Part shown: piece by piece, positions 40,123 to 48,650 of the stretch
Layout of the letters: every line of letters begins with the position of its first letter
Numbering within the stretch: the first letter of the stretch is position 1
Source of the DNA: Streptomyces sporangiiformans
GTDB lineage: Bacteria; Actinomycetota; Actinomycetes; Streptomycetales; Streptomycetaceae
Direction: 5' to 3'
Length of the DNA: 64,000 nucleotides
Assembly: GCF_005768555.2 (NCBI RefSeq)
Contig: NZ_VCHX02000168.1
Span: forward strand, 16,891-80,890
The notes under the pieces: generated by a model
Database searches by the model: none
Seen by the model: the letters and a program-made list of their open reading frames with translations, nothing else
What the model was told of the DNA's origin: nothing
Program-made: the position numbers and the translations under genes

Positions 40123-41555
40123 CGTGCGTTCCTCGGATCGTGATCGTTCGGACGCACCGGCTGCAGCTGCACGGTCGCGTCCCCCCGGGTTCGGTTGTCG
40201 TACGGAGAGTGAGTCGTGCCGTACGGAGGCTGCGGCGCCGTCGCGTAGACAGGCGACACGGGACCGGCGGGCACGACGGGCGTGTGAGAGGCGACCACGG
40301 TCGACGGGGAGTCGTCGGTCCGGTCCGGGAACACCCAGGCCCGGAAGAGCAGGAACCGCAGCACGGTCGCCGCGAGGTTGGCGGCGATCAGCACCGCCAG
40401 TTCGGTGGAGTGCGCGGGATCGCTCGTCGCCGCGTTCAGGGCGGCGAGCGAACCGCTGGTGAGGGCGAGGCCGATGCCGAAGACCACCAGGCCCTGCGCC
40501 TGGTGCTTCACGGCCCGGTCCCGTCCGCGGACGCCGAAGGTGAGGCGCCGGTTGGCCGCCGTGTTGGCGACGGCCGACAGGAGCAGGGCGAGCGCGTTGG
40601 CGAACTGCGACCCCGTGAACGTACGGAAGCCGCTGTAGAGCAGCAGATAGAACAGCGTGGACAGAGCGCCCACGACGCAGAACCCGACGAGTTGCCGGGC
40701 GAGTCCCGTGGGTACGCCGGTCAGTTCGCGGTCGCGCGGGTCGTCACCGAACGGCCGGGCGAGCCGGTCGAGCGGCAGCGAGCCGGTGGCGAGGGCGCGC
40801 CCGACGCGCCACACGCCCAACAGGTCGTCGGTCGCGGTCTTCACGATGTGCACGGTCGAGTCCGGGTCGTCGACCCAGTCGACCGGCACCTCGTGGATGC
40901 GCAGTCCGGCCCGTTCGGCGAGCACCAGCATCTCGGTGTCGAAGAACCAGCCGGTGTCCTCGACAAGGGGCAGCAGCACTTGAGCCACTTCCCGCCGGAT
41001 CGCCTTGAAGCCGCACTGGGCGTCGGAGAAGCGGGCCTGCAGCGAGCCCCGCAGGATCAGGTTGTACGTACGGGATATGAACTCCCGCTTGGCGCCGCGC
41101 ACCACCCGCGAGGAGCGGGCCAGACGCGAGCCGATCGCGAGGTCGGAGTGGCCCGAGATCAGCGGGGCCACCAGCGGGAGCAGCGCGTTGAGGTCGGTGG
41201 AGAGGTCGACGTCCATATAGGCGAGGACCGGAGCGTCCGAGGCGGACCACACGGTCCGCAGGGCACGGCCGCGGCCCTTCTGATCCAGGCGGAAGGACCT
41301 GACCTCCCGGATCTCCGCCTCCAGCCGCGCCGCCACCAGCGGGGTGGCGTCCGTCGAGGCGTTGTCCGCGATGGTGATGCGGAACGCGTACGGGAAGGTG
41401 CGCGCGAGGTGCTCGTGCAGTCTGCGCACACACGGCTGGAGGTCCTTCTCCTCGTTGTAGACGGGGATCACTACGTCCAGGACAGGCGTACCGGCGTTCC
41501 CGGCCGGGAGGTGCTCCCGCGCCGGCAGATTGCCGGGAGAAGGTTCGGTTCGCAT
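40119..41555 (-). CDS. GT2 glycosyltransferase fused to GtrA-like flippase domain
   Basis: A 478-residue protein. An N-terminal GT2 domain (VLDVVIPVYNEEKDLQPCVR, DNASTDAT, DVDLSTDLNALLPLV, CGFKAIRRE) resembles dolichyl-phosphate mannose/glucose synthases, which make a polyprenyl-phosphate sugar. A C-terminal GtrA domain of four TM helices (about 300-430) may flip the product. The following GT39 protein would use it. Start ATG 41555 lies 14 bp after the histidine kinase stop. The tail (430-478) is disordered. Confidence 0.92.
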   Translation of the reverse strand: MRTEPSPGNLPAREHLPAGNAGTPVLDVVIPVYNEEKDLQPCVRRLHEHLARTFPYAFRITIADNASTDATPLVAARLEAEIREVRSFRLDQKGRGRALRTVWSASDAPVLAYMDVDLSTDLNALLPLVAPLISGHSDLAIGSRLARSSRVVRGAKREFISRTYNLILRGSLQARFSDAQCGFKAIRREVAQVLLPLVEDTGWFFDTEMLVLAERAGLRIHEVPVDWVDDPDSTVHIVKTATDDLLGVWRVGRALATGSLPLDRLARPFGDDPRDRELTGVPTGLARQLVGFCVVGALSTLFYLLLYSGFRTFTGSQFANALALLLSAVANTAANRRLTFGVRGRDRAVKHQAQGLVVFGIGLALTSGSLAALNAATSDPAHSTELAVLIAANLAATVLRFLLFRAWVFPDRTDDSPSTVVASHTPVVPAGPVSPVYATAPQPPYGTTHSPYDNRTRGDATVQLQPVRPNDHDPRNAR

Positions 41556-41569
41556 GACGACGACTGTCG

Positions 41570-43198
41570 TCAAGCCCCCTGTCGCACCCATGTGGTGGTG
41601 CTGTGCTGTGCCTGTGAGTGCGTCCGCGCGTTGGTTCCGGACGTTTCCTCGACCCATGCCTCGGGGCCCGCTCCGGACGTCAGCGCAGGCAGATGCACGG
41701 TGAACGCGGTGCGCCCGGGCACGCTGTCGACGGTCACGGCGCCGCCGTGCGCGGTCGCGACGGCCTGCACGATGGCGAGACCGAGACCGGTGGAACCCGA
41801 GGCGCGCGAGCGCGACGAGTCGCCTCGCGCGAACCGTTCGAAGACACGGGGCAGCAGATCCTGTGGAATCCCGGGCCCGTCGTCCTGCACGTCCAGGCAC
41901 ACCCAGGAGCCCTGACGGCGCACGCGTGCGGTCACCGTGGTGCCGGGTGGTGTGTGCGTACGCGCGTTGGCGAACAGGTTCACCATGACCTGCTGGATGC
42001 GGGCGGCGTCGGCGAGCACGAGCGCGGGTTCGTCCGGCAGGTCGAGGCGCCAGTTGTGCTCGCGTCCGGCCGCACGGGCGTCGCTCACCGCGTCCACGAC
42101 CAGCGGGGACAGGTCGGTGTGCTCGTAGGACAGCGGGCGCCCGGCGTCGAGCCGCGCGAGCAGCAGCAGGTCCTCGACGAGCCCGGTCATCCGCCCGGCC
42201 TCGGACTCGATCCGGCCCAGCGCGTGGCGGGTGTCCGGCCCGGTCTCTTCCCTTCCGCGTCTGGTGAGTTCGGCGTATCCACGGATGGACGCGAGGGGCG
42301 TACGCAGCTCATGGCTGGCGTCCGCGACGAACTGCCGTACCCGCGTCTCACTCTCCTGGCGCGCGTGCAGCGCCCCGTGGACGTGGTCGAGCATGCGGTT
42401 GAGGGCGGCACCGACCTGCCCGACCTCCGTGTGGGGGTCGGTCTCGGACTCGGGGACGCGCTCGTTGAGGGTCACCTCGCCGGTGTGCAGCGGCAGTTCG
42501 GAAACACGGGTGGCAGTGGCGGCGACCCTGCGCAGGGGGCGCAGCGCGACGCTCACGATGGTGGCACCGGCGAGCGAGGCGGCGATGAGACCGGCGGCGG
42601 TGACGCTGACCTCGACGATGATCAGGGTGTTGAGGGTGCTGGTGACGTCCTCGGTGGGCAGGCCCACGTAGTACGAACCGTCGATGCCGGTCTTGTACTG
42701 GACCCGGTACTCGCCGAGGCCCGGAAGGTCGACGGTGTGCGGCTCGCCGTCCCGCGGCACGTCCTCCAGGGCGGCCAACTGCGCCGAGGTGAGCGACTCG
42801 GGGCTGAGGTCAGGTACCCCGTCGTCGCCCTCGGACTCCTTGCCGACCTTGGCTTGGGTGATGTTGCCGTCCGTGAGCTTCGCGGCGACCGTGCCGCCGT
42901 TGCTTGTCTGCGGGCCCCGGACGACGAACTCCGACAGCGTCGGCTTGTCCTTGTCGTTGTCCCCGGGGCCAGGCTTTTCGCCGACCGCCTTCGCCGGAGG
43001 GCCGGCCGCCCGCATGGCGGCGTCGTTCAGCGAGCCGTCGAGCTGGTCGTTCAGGTAGGAACTGAGCGCGATGGTGGTCACCGTGCCGATCACCGCGCAC
43101 ACGACGGCGATCAGCACGACGGACGCGACGACGAGCCGCGTCCGCAGCGTCCGAGGCTGTCGGCGCCGCTGCTTCCGCAGCTGTCGTCGCCCGCTCAT
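41570..43198 (-). CDS. Sensor histidine kinase
   Basis: A 542-residue kinase: two TM helices (about 22-45 and 205-230) enclosing an extracytoplasmic sensor of about 160 residues, HAMP (about 230-290), HisKA with the phospho-acceptor His in ASHELRTPLASIRGYAEL, and HATPase_c with NLFANARTHTPPG, DDGPGIP and GSTGLGLAIVQ. All catalytic boxes are intact. Its ATG overlaps the response regulator stop by 4 bp. Being in one operon with glycosyltransferases, it probably senses an envelope or glycan signal. Confidence 0.95.
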   Translation of the reverse strand: MSGRRQLRKQRRRQPRTLRTRLVVASVVLIAVVCAVIGTVTTIALSSYLNDQLDGSLNDAAMRAAGPPAKAVGEKPGPGDNDKDKPTLSEFVVRGPQTSNGGTVAAKLTDGNITQAKVGKESEGDDGVPDLSPESLTSAQLAALEDVPRDGEPHTVDLPGLGEYRVQYKTGIDGSYYVGLPTEDVTSTLNTLIIVEVSVTAAGLIAASLAGATIVSVALRPLRRVAATATRVSELPLHTGEVTLNERVPESETDPHTEVGQVGAALNRMLDHVHGALHARQESETRVRQFVADASHELRTPLASIRGYAELTRRGREETGPDTRHALGRIESEAGRMTGLVEDLLLLARLDAGRPLSYEHTDLSPLVVDAVSDARAAGREHNWRLDLPDEPALVLADAARIQQVMVNLFANARTHTPPGTTVTARVRRQGSWVCLDVQDDGPGIPQDLLPRVFERFARGDSSRSRASGSTGLGLAIVQAVATAHGGAVTVDSVPGRTAFTVHLPALTSGAGPEAWVEETSGTNARTHSQAQHSTTTWVRQGA

Positions 43199-43935
43199 GA
43201 CGCCGCGGGCTTGATCAGGTAACCGGCTCCGCGCCGCGTGTGGATCATCGGCTCGCGCCCGGCGTCGATCTTGCGGCGCAGGTAGGAGATGTAGAGCTCG
43301 ACGACGTTGGCCTGGCCGCCGAAGTCGTACGACCACACGCGGTCGAGGATCTGCGCCTTGCTGAGCACCCGGCGCGGGTTGCGCATCAGGAAGCGCAGCA
43401 GCTCGAACTCGGTGGCGGTGAGGTGGATGTTGTCCCCGGCGCGCGACACCTCGTGGCTGTCCTCGTCCAGGGTGAGGTCCCCGACGACGAGCGTGGAGTC
43501 GGAGCGCCGGTCGGCGGCACCGGAGCGACGGATCAGCCCGCGCAGCCGTGCGACGACCTCCTCCAGGCTGAACGGCTTGGTGACATAGTCGTCGCCGCCC
43601 GCGGTGAGCCCGGCGATACGGTCCTCGACGGCGTCCTTCGCCGTCAGGAAGAGCACGGGCACGTCGGGCAGATCGCGCCGCAGCCGGCCGAGGACGGCCA
43701 GCCCGTCCATGTCGGGCAGCATCATGTCGAGCACCACGGCGTCGGGCCGGAAGTCCCGGGCGGTCTGCACCGCCCCGGTCCCGTCACCCGCGCTGCGGAT
43801 CTGCCAGCCCTCGTAACGAAGGGCCATGGACAACAGCTCGGTGATCGACTGCTCGTCGTCCACCACAAGCACGCGGACGGGGCTCCCGTCCGGCCTCAGC
43901 AGTTCGGTGCGCCCCTGGGGCGAGGTCGTGGTCAT
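43195..43935 (-). CDS. OmpR/PhoB-family response regulator
   Basis: A 246-residue regulator. Receiver: VRVLVVDDEQSITELLSMAL, phospho-acceptor Asp in DAVVLDMMLPDMDG, T in FLTAKDA and K in YVTKPFSLEE. DNA-binding winged helix: LTATEFELLRFLMRNPRRVLSKAQIL and VVELYISYLRRKID. First gene of the four-gene operon. The start at ATG 43935 lacks a clear Shine-Dalgarno. Five 11-bp direct repeats upstream (44053-44107) have the spacing typical of binding sites for this family. Confidence 0.95.
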   Translation of the reverse strand: MTTTSPQGRTELLRPDGSPVRVLVVDDEQSITELLSMALRYEGWQIRSAGDGTGAVQTARDFRPDAVVLDMMLPDMDGLAVLGRLRRDLPDVPVLFLTAKDAVEDRIAGLTAGGDDYVTKPFSLEEVVARLRGLIRRSGAADRRSDSTLVVGDLTLDEDSHEVSRAGDNIHLTATEFELLRFLMRNPRRVLSKAQILDRVWSYDFGGQANVVELYISYLRRKIDAGREPMIHTRRGAGYLIKPAAS

Positions 43936-44052
43936 AGCCCACACATTGGCGAGCCGCTCTGAGAGCACCCTTTCGGGAACCTGTGAATTACCTGAGAAAC
44001 GCACAGGAGCCACTCAGGGAACACCTGGGAATCCCAGAGCGACTGATCTCCC

Positions 44053-44107
44053 TCTTCAGCCTTGCGTCAGCCGGGCCTCAGCACCGCCTCAGCCCTGCCT
44101 CAGCCCT
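44053..44107. promoter_or_regulatory. Five tandem 11-bp direct repeats, likely response-regulator array
   Basis: TCTTCAGCCTT, GCGTCAGCCGG, GCCTCAGCACC, GCCTCAGCCCT, GCCTCAGCCCT follow one another without gaps. All share TCAGC in the same phase. The array is 118-172 bp upstream of the regulator start and overlaps the stop of the next gene. OmpR-family regulators (for example Streptomyces PhoP) bind 11-bp direct repeats. Confidence 0.6.
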
Positions 44108-44450
44108 GACCGCGCCGGAACCCGTGACTTCGCTCGACCTTGGCGATATGCAGGGTGTAGCTCTCGTACCAGCTCTCACGCCCCCGCTTCTGCGCCGCCC
44201 GGTGCTCCATGTCGCTGCGCCACTCCTCGATGGCCTCGGCGTCCCTGAAGTACCCCACGGTGATCCCGAGCCCGCCCGGCGTCCGCGCCGAGTCGATCCC
44301 GAGGAACCCCGGTATCTCCTTGACCCGCTCCTCCATCCGCTCGGCCGTCTCGCCGTACCCGTTGTCTCCCTCCGTCCTTACGGAGGTGAACACGACGGCG
44401 TAGTACGGCGGTTCCTGCGCGTCGACAGGAGCAATGGCTTGTTCGCTCAT
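44100..44450 (-). CDS. Antibiotic biosynthesis monooxygenase-family (ABM) protein
   Basis: A 116-residue dimeric alpha-beta-barrel protein: YYAVVFTSVRTEGDNGYGETAERMEERVKEIPGFLGIDSART, GITVGYFRDAEAIEEWRSDMEHRAAQKRGRESWYESY. This matches the ABM family, close to YqjZ/heme-degrading-like small proteins, with HR-type residues preserved near MEHRAAQ. Substrate unknown. Start ATG 44450 as MSEQA. The gene ends inside the repeat array. Confidence 0.87.
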   Translation of the reverse strand: MSEQAIAPVDAQEPPYYAVVFTSVRTEGDNGYGETAERMEERVKEIPGFLGIDSARTPGGLGITVGYFRDAEAIEEWRSDMEHRAAQKRGRESWYESYTLHIAKVERSHGFRRGQG

Positions 44451-44567
44451 GTCACCCACTCTCGGGCGTGACCCGGCACCACGTCCAGGGCCTTTTCCAC
44501 ACAGGGACCCCGGAGGGATCGGCGATGTGGTCATCCGGTCCATGCCCCTCCCCGGCCCCGCTCCCGG

Positions 44568-45431
44568 TCAGAAGAGCCCCTCCTGAACGCCACCGCCACC
44601 GCACTCCCTCACCGGCACAGCCATCGCGCGACCGTCCGCGGAACCCAGCTCCCACCCCCGCATCAGCCGCGTGTCCAGCACGACCACCCCACGCCCGGTC
44701 GCCAGATGCAGATCGGGCCCGGCCGCAGCCGCCAGCTCCCCGCTCACCACACCGCCCGTCACCAGCTCGCCCACGACCCCCACAGCCGACGACAGCCCAT
44801 CGAGCCCGAACGCACCCACATGATCCACGGCCGCGAACGGCATCTGCTCCAAGGCCTCCGGCCACCCACCGAGCCCCACGGCCCGCGCATGGAGCGCCTC
44901 GACCTCGGCCCGTCGCACCGCCGCCCCGGGCAACGCACTGCGCACGGCCCGCTTGGCGTCGTACGGGATCCGATCCGGCACCCCCAACGCCCTGCGCAGC
45001 AACTCCTCACTCCGCCGGGCCGCCATCAGGGGCCCGCGCCCGAGCCAGCTGAAGACCACGGCCCCCTGCTCGAGCAGCCTCGCGTCCCCCCTCTCCACGG
45101 CCGTGATCCCGACCTTGACCATCCCGCTCCCGAACCACGCGAGATACACGTGGTACGGCCGCGGGTCGTCGGCGACGGTATCGGCGGCAACGGAATGCGC
45201 ACGCTCCAGCCGCGCACACTCCTCGCACCGCGCGCCGACGTTGCGCCCGGACACGACAGCCCTCACGGGACAGCTGTTCCCCCGCGCCCCGACACATGTC
45301 CGCTCGCCCCCTGCCACCCGAAAGGCCACCCGCCGCCCGCGCGAAAGAGCACTCCGCTGCCCGCCTTCCCAGACCAACTGCGGCTGCGCTCCCTGCCACC
45401 GCAGCCCCGCACATCTCCACACCTGTGCCAT
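44568..45431 (-). CDS. DUF2797-family protein with GIY-YIG-like motif
   Basis: A 287-residue protein. The N-terminal part has a Cys cluster (TCVGARGNSCP, GARCEECARLE) suggesting zinc binding. The centre has YHVYLAWFGSGMVKVGITAVERGDARLLEQGA, which reads like the core of a GIY-YIG/T5orf172 nuclease (xVYL...KVGIT...R...EQGA). DUF2797 has no established function. C-terminal half helical. On the minus strand, divergent from the secreted toxin-like gene. Confidence 0.85.
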   Translation of the reverse strand: MAQVWRCAGLRWQGAQPQLVWEGGQRSALSRGRRVAFRVAGGERTCVGARGNSCPVRAVVSGRNVGARCEECARLERAHSVAADTVADDPRPYHVYLAWFGSGMVKVGITAVERGDARLLEQGAVVFSWLGRGPLMAARRSEELLRRALGVPDRIPYDAKRAVRSALPGAAVRRAEVEALHARAVGLGGWPEALEQMPFAAVDHVGAFGLDGLSSAVGVVGELVTGGVVSGELAAAAGPDLHLATGRGVVVLDTRLMRGWELGSADGRAMAVPVRECGGGGVQEGLF

Positions 45432-45658
45432 CGCTCACGAGAGTAGGCGGCGCCACTGACAACGGGCCTGGACGAGCGGATGGGCAGGGGTCGGCGCCGA
45501 TCCGACGCAGGCGACCGAGGTGTCCGACACGCGATCGAAAGGTACTTGACCGTACATGGACAGGCGTGATGTCGTCTGTCTCGCCACGGCCTCGGAACGA
45601 CGAGGCCTGTCATGCGAGGCCCCCGCTGACCACGGGGGATGCAACAAAGGGGGAAGTC

Positions 45659-46120
45659 TTGCGTCTCAACGCATCTCGTACCGTCAAGACGGCAATGGCC
45701 ACAGCCATTGCCTCGGCTCTGATGATCCCGACAGCCGGTTCCGCGTCCGCCGCGACCCCTTCGAGCGACACGGTCGCCGGAGTCGCCGCCGACAGCATCG
45801 CCGCGAAGTGCAGGAGCCACAGCCGCAACTACGTCGTGCGGAAGTACTACCGTGGACCCGAGGAGTTCACCCTGCGCTGCGGCACCAGGACGTGGGGCTG
45901 GAAGCACATCAAGCGGCGGCACGGCTGGAACAGCACGATGGACAGGAAGATCAGCGCCGCCATCTGGTCCGGAAAGCCCAATGGCCGCGGCGGCTACTCC
46001 ACCTACACCAACACGTGCCCGAACTACGAGAAGTTCCGCACCATCATCGGTACGCCCGCCGGGGTCAATGACCTCCTGACCGCGTACAAGGTCAACACCC
46101 GTGCCGCTGCCAGGTGCTAG
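45659..46120 (+). CDS. Small secreted protein with nuclease-toxin-like C-terminus
   Basis: A 153-residue preprotein with TTG start. Signal peptide TVKTAMATAIASALMIPTAG, cleavage near SASAA. The mature part has four Cys (AAKCRSHSRN, TLRCGTRTWG, NTCPNYEKF, C-terminal RC) and a WGWKHIKRRHGW motif. HI-x2-RH followed by a short insertion and VNDLLTAYKV is the pattern I associate with PBECR/BECR-fold RNases of polymorphic toxins. This is an inference, not a confirmed hit. TTG 45659 has GGGGGAA just upstream; no ATG starts in the right place. The gene is followed 57 bp later by a small same-strand gene. Confidence 0.7.
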   Translation: MRLNASRTVKTAMATAIASALMIPTAGSASAATPSSDTVAGVAADSIAAKCRSHSRNYVVRKYYRGPEEFTLRCGTRTWGWKHIKRRHGWNSTMDRKISAAIWSGKPNGRGGYSTYTNTCPNYEKFRTIIGTPAGVNDLLTAYKVNTRAAARC

Positions 46121-46177
46121 CCGTCGGGCTGGGGCACCCTCGTACTCGTAGACGAGGCGAAAGGACGGGCGGAGCAT

Positions 46178-46522
46178 ATGGCGGCCCACACACCGGCTGA
46201 GCAGGCCCTGGCCCGCTCATACACCACCGGTGACGGCAGTATGAGGTTCAACATCACCGATCTGTCGGTCGATCATCACCCCGACCGCAGTGCGACGTTG
46301 ACGTACTGGCTCACCGCGGAGCGTCAGGGCCGTCCCGACGAGCGCTGGGTGGTCACGCTTCCCTGGGACGACAAGTCCTTCGCGGACGTGCTCACCTCGT
46401 CGTCCCCCGATCCCGACCGACTCCGGCAACTCGTGCACATCGTCCACACCCTGCTGGAAGAGTGGTGGGACACCAAGGGATACAACCGTCAGTCGGCGAA
46501 AATGGGACGCCAACGTCCTTGA
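46178..46522 (+). CDS. Small protein of unknown function following the toxin-like gene
   Basis: A 114-residue acidic cytoplasmic protein: SMRFNITDLSVDHHPDRSATLTYWLTAERQGRPDERWVVTLPWDDKSF, then a helical tail VHIVHTLLEEWWDTKGYNRQ. No family recognised. The position behind a secreted toxin-like gene makes an immunity function possible. A self-protection role for a Gram-positive exported nuclease would be unusual, but the acidity and spacing fit. Start ATG 46178 has GGCGGAGCAT upstream. Confidence 0.65.
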   Translation: MAAHTPAEQALARSYTTGDGSMRFNITDLSVDHHPDRSATLTYWLTAERQGRPDERWVVTLPWDDKSFADVLTSSSPDPDRLRQLVHIVHTLLEEWWDTKGYNRQSAKMGRQRP

Positions 46523-46542
46523 GTCGCCGACTCTCTTGAGGC

Positions 46543-46582
46543 CGGGCCCCGCCTCCCCGAAGGATGGGGGGGGCGGGGCCCG
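46543..46582. terminator. Strong bidirectional hairpin terminator
   Basis: CGGGCCCCGCC... / ...GGCGGGGCCCG arms of 11 bp flank a G-rich loop between the convergent genes ending at 46522 (+) and 46599 (-). Confidence 0.7.
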
Positions 46583-46598
46583 ACTTCGAGTACCGCGC

Positions 46599-47633
46599 TC
46601 ATGCGGCCTGCACCTCTTCCCTGGCCTCCAGGTGTATCTGCCGAGTGTGCTGGGAGCGTTGTGCCCAGCGGACGGCGAGTGGCGCGACCAGGCCCGTCAG
46701 AGCGAACATCGCTCCCACGACGTACCACCCTGGCCGCCCCCATGTGATGCAGAGCGCGATGAGCAGACCTGGCCCGAGGGCTTCGGCCAGTCCGGCTCCC
46801 AGGCCGAACACGCCCAAGTACTGGCCGGTGGCGTGCTGTGGGGCAAGAGCAAAGGACACCTCGAAACCGGCGGCCGAGTGCCACAGCTCACCGACGGTAT
46901 GGATCACCACTGCGGTGATGAGCAGCATGGCAGCGGCCCACGCCGGCACCCCCGCGGCCAGCGAGATCATCGAGCAGGAGACAAGGAAGGCCACGCCCGC
47001 TCGCCGGTAGGCGTTGCCACCGGCCTTGGGGGAATCGATGCTGCGGCTGGCCCGCACCTGACAGGCGACGACGATCACGGTGCCGGTGAGCATGGTGCCC
47101 GAGATGAGCCAGTGCGGGGCGCTGGTGGCTCCGACCAGCCAGAGCGGGATGGCCACGGTGAGCACCTTGAACTGGATGGCCATGATGCCGTCGAGGGCGG
47201 TGAGCAGTATGTAGGGCCCGTCCCGCAGGGCGCTCCAGCGAGGGCCGGCGACGACGGGTCGGAACTCCTGGGGCCGATCCCCTCCGTAGTGCCTGATGAG
47301 CGGACTACGTGCGGCCAGACCGGCCGCCTTCGCCCCGGCAGTCGCGCACACCGCGAGAACGAACAGCCAGAAGCCGTCCGCCAGCAGGAAGCCGGCCGTT
47401 GCCAACGCCTGGACCACAAGGGTGGCCGCGTAGACGCCGCGTGCTCCGCACACATCGGCGAGGTGACCGACGACGATGCCCACGGCCAGCGCGATGGCGC
47501 CGGCGATGCCTAGTCCGAGCCCCACTTGGCCTGCCGGAAGGTGAACCGCCTCCGTGAAGTACAGAACCCCGGCGGTCAGATACCGGCCACTGCCAACGGT
47601 GTAGACGAAGTTCGAAAACGTGCTTAATTGCAC
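46599..47633 (-). CDS. MFS transporter, internally shortened
   Basis: A 344-residue MFS protein where family members have about 400-420. N-terminal helices 1-3 match (FVYTVGSGRYLTAGVLYFTEAVHL, VGIVVGHLADVCGARGVYAATL). Then SPLIRHYGGDRPQEFR is joined directly to PVVAGPRWSALRDGPYILL, skipping the helices expected between them (roughly 65-75 residues, TM5-6). The reading frame survives, so an in-frame deletion is likely and the protein may be non-functional. No Shine-Dalgarno stands out at ATG 47633. Could also be a natural subfamily with fewer helices. Confidence 0.75.
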   Translation of the reverse strand: MQLSTFSNFVYTVGSGRYLTAGVLYFTEAVHLPAGQVGLGLGIAGAIALAVGIVVGHLADVCGARGVYAATLVVQALATAGFLLADGFWLFVLAVCATAGAKAAGLAARSPLIRHYGGDRPQEFRPVVAGPRWSALRDGPYILLTALDGIMAIQFKVLTVAIPLWLVGATSAPHWLISGTMLTGTVIVVACQVRASRSIDSPKAGGNAYRRAGVAFLVSCSMISLAAGVPAWAAAMLLITAVVIHTVGELWHSAAGFEVSFALAPQHATGQYLGVFGLGAGLAEALGPGLLIALCITWGRPGWYVVGAMFALTGLVAPLAVRWAQRSQHTRQIHLEAREEVQAA

Positions 47634-47712
47634 TGAATCTCGGACCAGGAGGTCGCAGGGTCAGGGCTCGTAGGGTCCAGCGGGCTGTCGGCGTGATGGC
47701 GGCCAGGGGACG

Positions 47713-47753
47713 TTGTGGCTGCTCGGGCCGAGCGGGCTAGGGTGCTGGCCATG
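47713..47753 (+). promoter_or_regulatory. Promoter, leaderless, for the small membrane protein gene
   Basis: TTGTGG (47713-47718), 19-bp spacer, TAGGGT (47738-47743), seven bases, ATG 47751. No Shine-Dalgarno precedes the start. Confidence 0.5.
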
Positions 47754-48155
47754 GCTTTGGACCAAGACGGCGTGATGCTGCCGCGGCTGCGGCCGGCGGA
47801 CGTTGCACGGCGAGGCGTGACCTTCGGCCTGCTGGGCGTGGTGCCGCTCGTGGTTGCGGCTTTGAGTATCCCTGGCCACAGCAACCGACGAGACTTCCTG
47901 GCCGTCGTCAGTGGTGTTGTCGGCCTCTTCGGTGCGATCCTGCTGCTGATCGGTGCTGGCTTTTGGTGGGCCAGTGCGGGGGACGTCCGCCGCGTGCGGG
48001 ACTGGCGCACCCTCACGGGACAGGCCGCCTCAGTGACCGTCGTGGGTCCGCTGTTCCTGCGCTCCGGGCTGTTTCTGCTTGTCCTCGGAGCTGCCGCTCT
48101 CGGGCTGTACCAACTCGTGGCCGCTGCACCTTACGGCAGCTGGTTGTACAGCTAG
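47751..48155 (+). CDS. Three-TM membrane protein of unknown function
   Basis: A 134-residue protein with about three TM helices (GVTFGLLGVVPLVVAALSIP, LAVVSGVVGLFGAILLLIGAGFWWA, LFLRSGLFLLVLGAAALGLYQL). N-terminal 20 residues cytoplasmic. No family recognised. Start ATG 47751 from the leaderless promoter; the in-frame codon at 47715 would add residues with no further support. Confidence 0.65.
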   Translation: MALDQDGVMLPRLRPADVARRGVTFGLLGVVPLVVAALSIPGHSNRRDFLAVVSGVVGLFGAILLLIGAGFWWASAGDVRRVRDWRTLTGQAASVTVVGPLFLRSGLFLLVLGAAALGLYQLVAAAPYGSWLYS

Positions 48156-48650
48156 AACTTGCCCTCGACCGGCAAGCGGTCACATGAATAGCGCAAGACC
48201 AGAACACTGCCTCTTCACCAGTAGCCCGCGAGAACTCGCTGCGGTCCGGCATCCGGCATCAGGTGGGGCATGACAGAACTCCGCATCCCGGGCGGACAGT
48301 AAGGACCGCACCAGCTTGCTGCACATTACTTGCAAGAGCAAGATAGTTGCGACAACTGCGGATCTTCTGTGGCCCGTGTTCGGCTGACTGTCCGTCTGCG
48401 CGGTGTCGCCTCGCCCGTCGGCGTCGAGTGAACGGCCGGAGCGCGGCGTTGTCTTAGCCCATGGTGATCACTAAGGTTGGCTGGGTGACTGCCGGGTCGG
48501 CCATGGGCCATACACGAGTGAGGTTCCCGGCCTCGGCGTGAGCACGAGGCGGGTGAGAGCCCCGCCCCTCTTCCGAGTCTTCCAGCCCTGCCCGGTGCCC
48601 ATGGGGCGCCACTCTCAGCGGACCTCAAGACCCGGAGACACACACCGCCC
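48156..48650. other. 495-bp gene-free region with two inverted repeats
   Basis: No open frame here has family features. AT content is raised around 48320-48365. Two inverted repeats lie close together: CTTGC-AAGA-GCAAG (48329-48342) and AGTTG-CGA-CAACT (48345-48357). A very short frame at 48270 (MTELRIPGGQ) may be the remnant of a deleted gene. The last 100 bp form the upstream region of the VOC gene. Confidence 0.45.
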
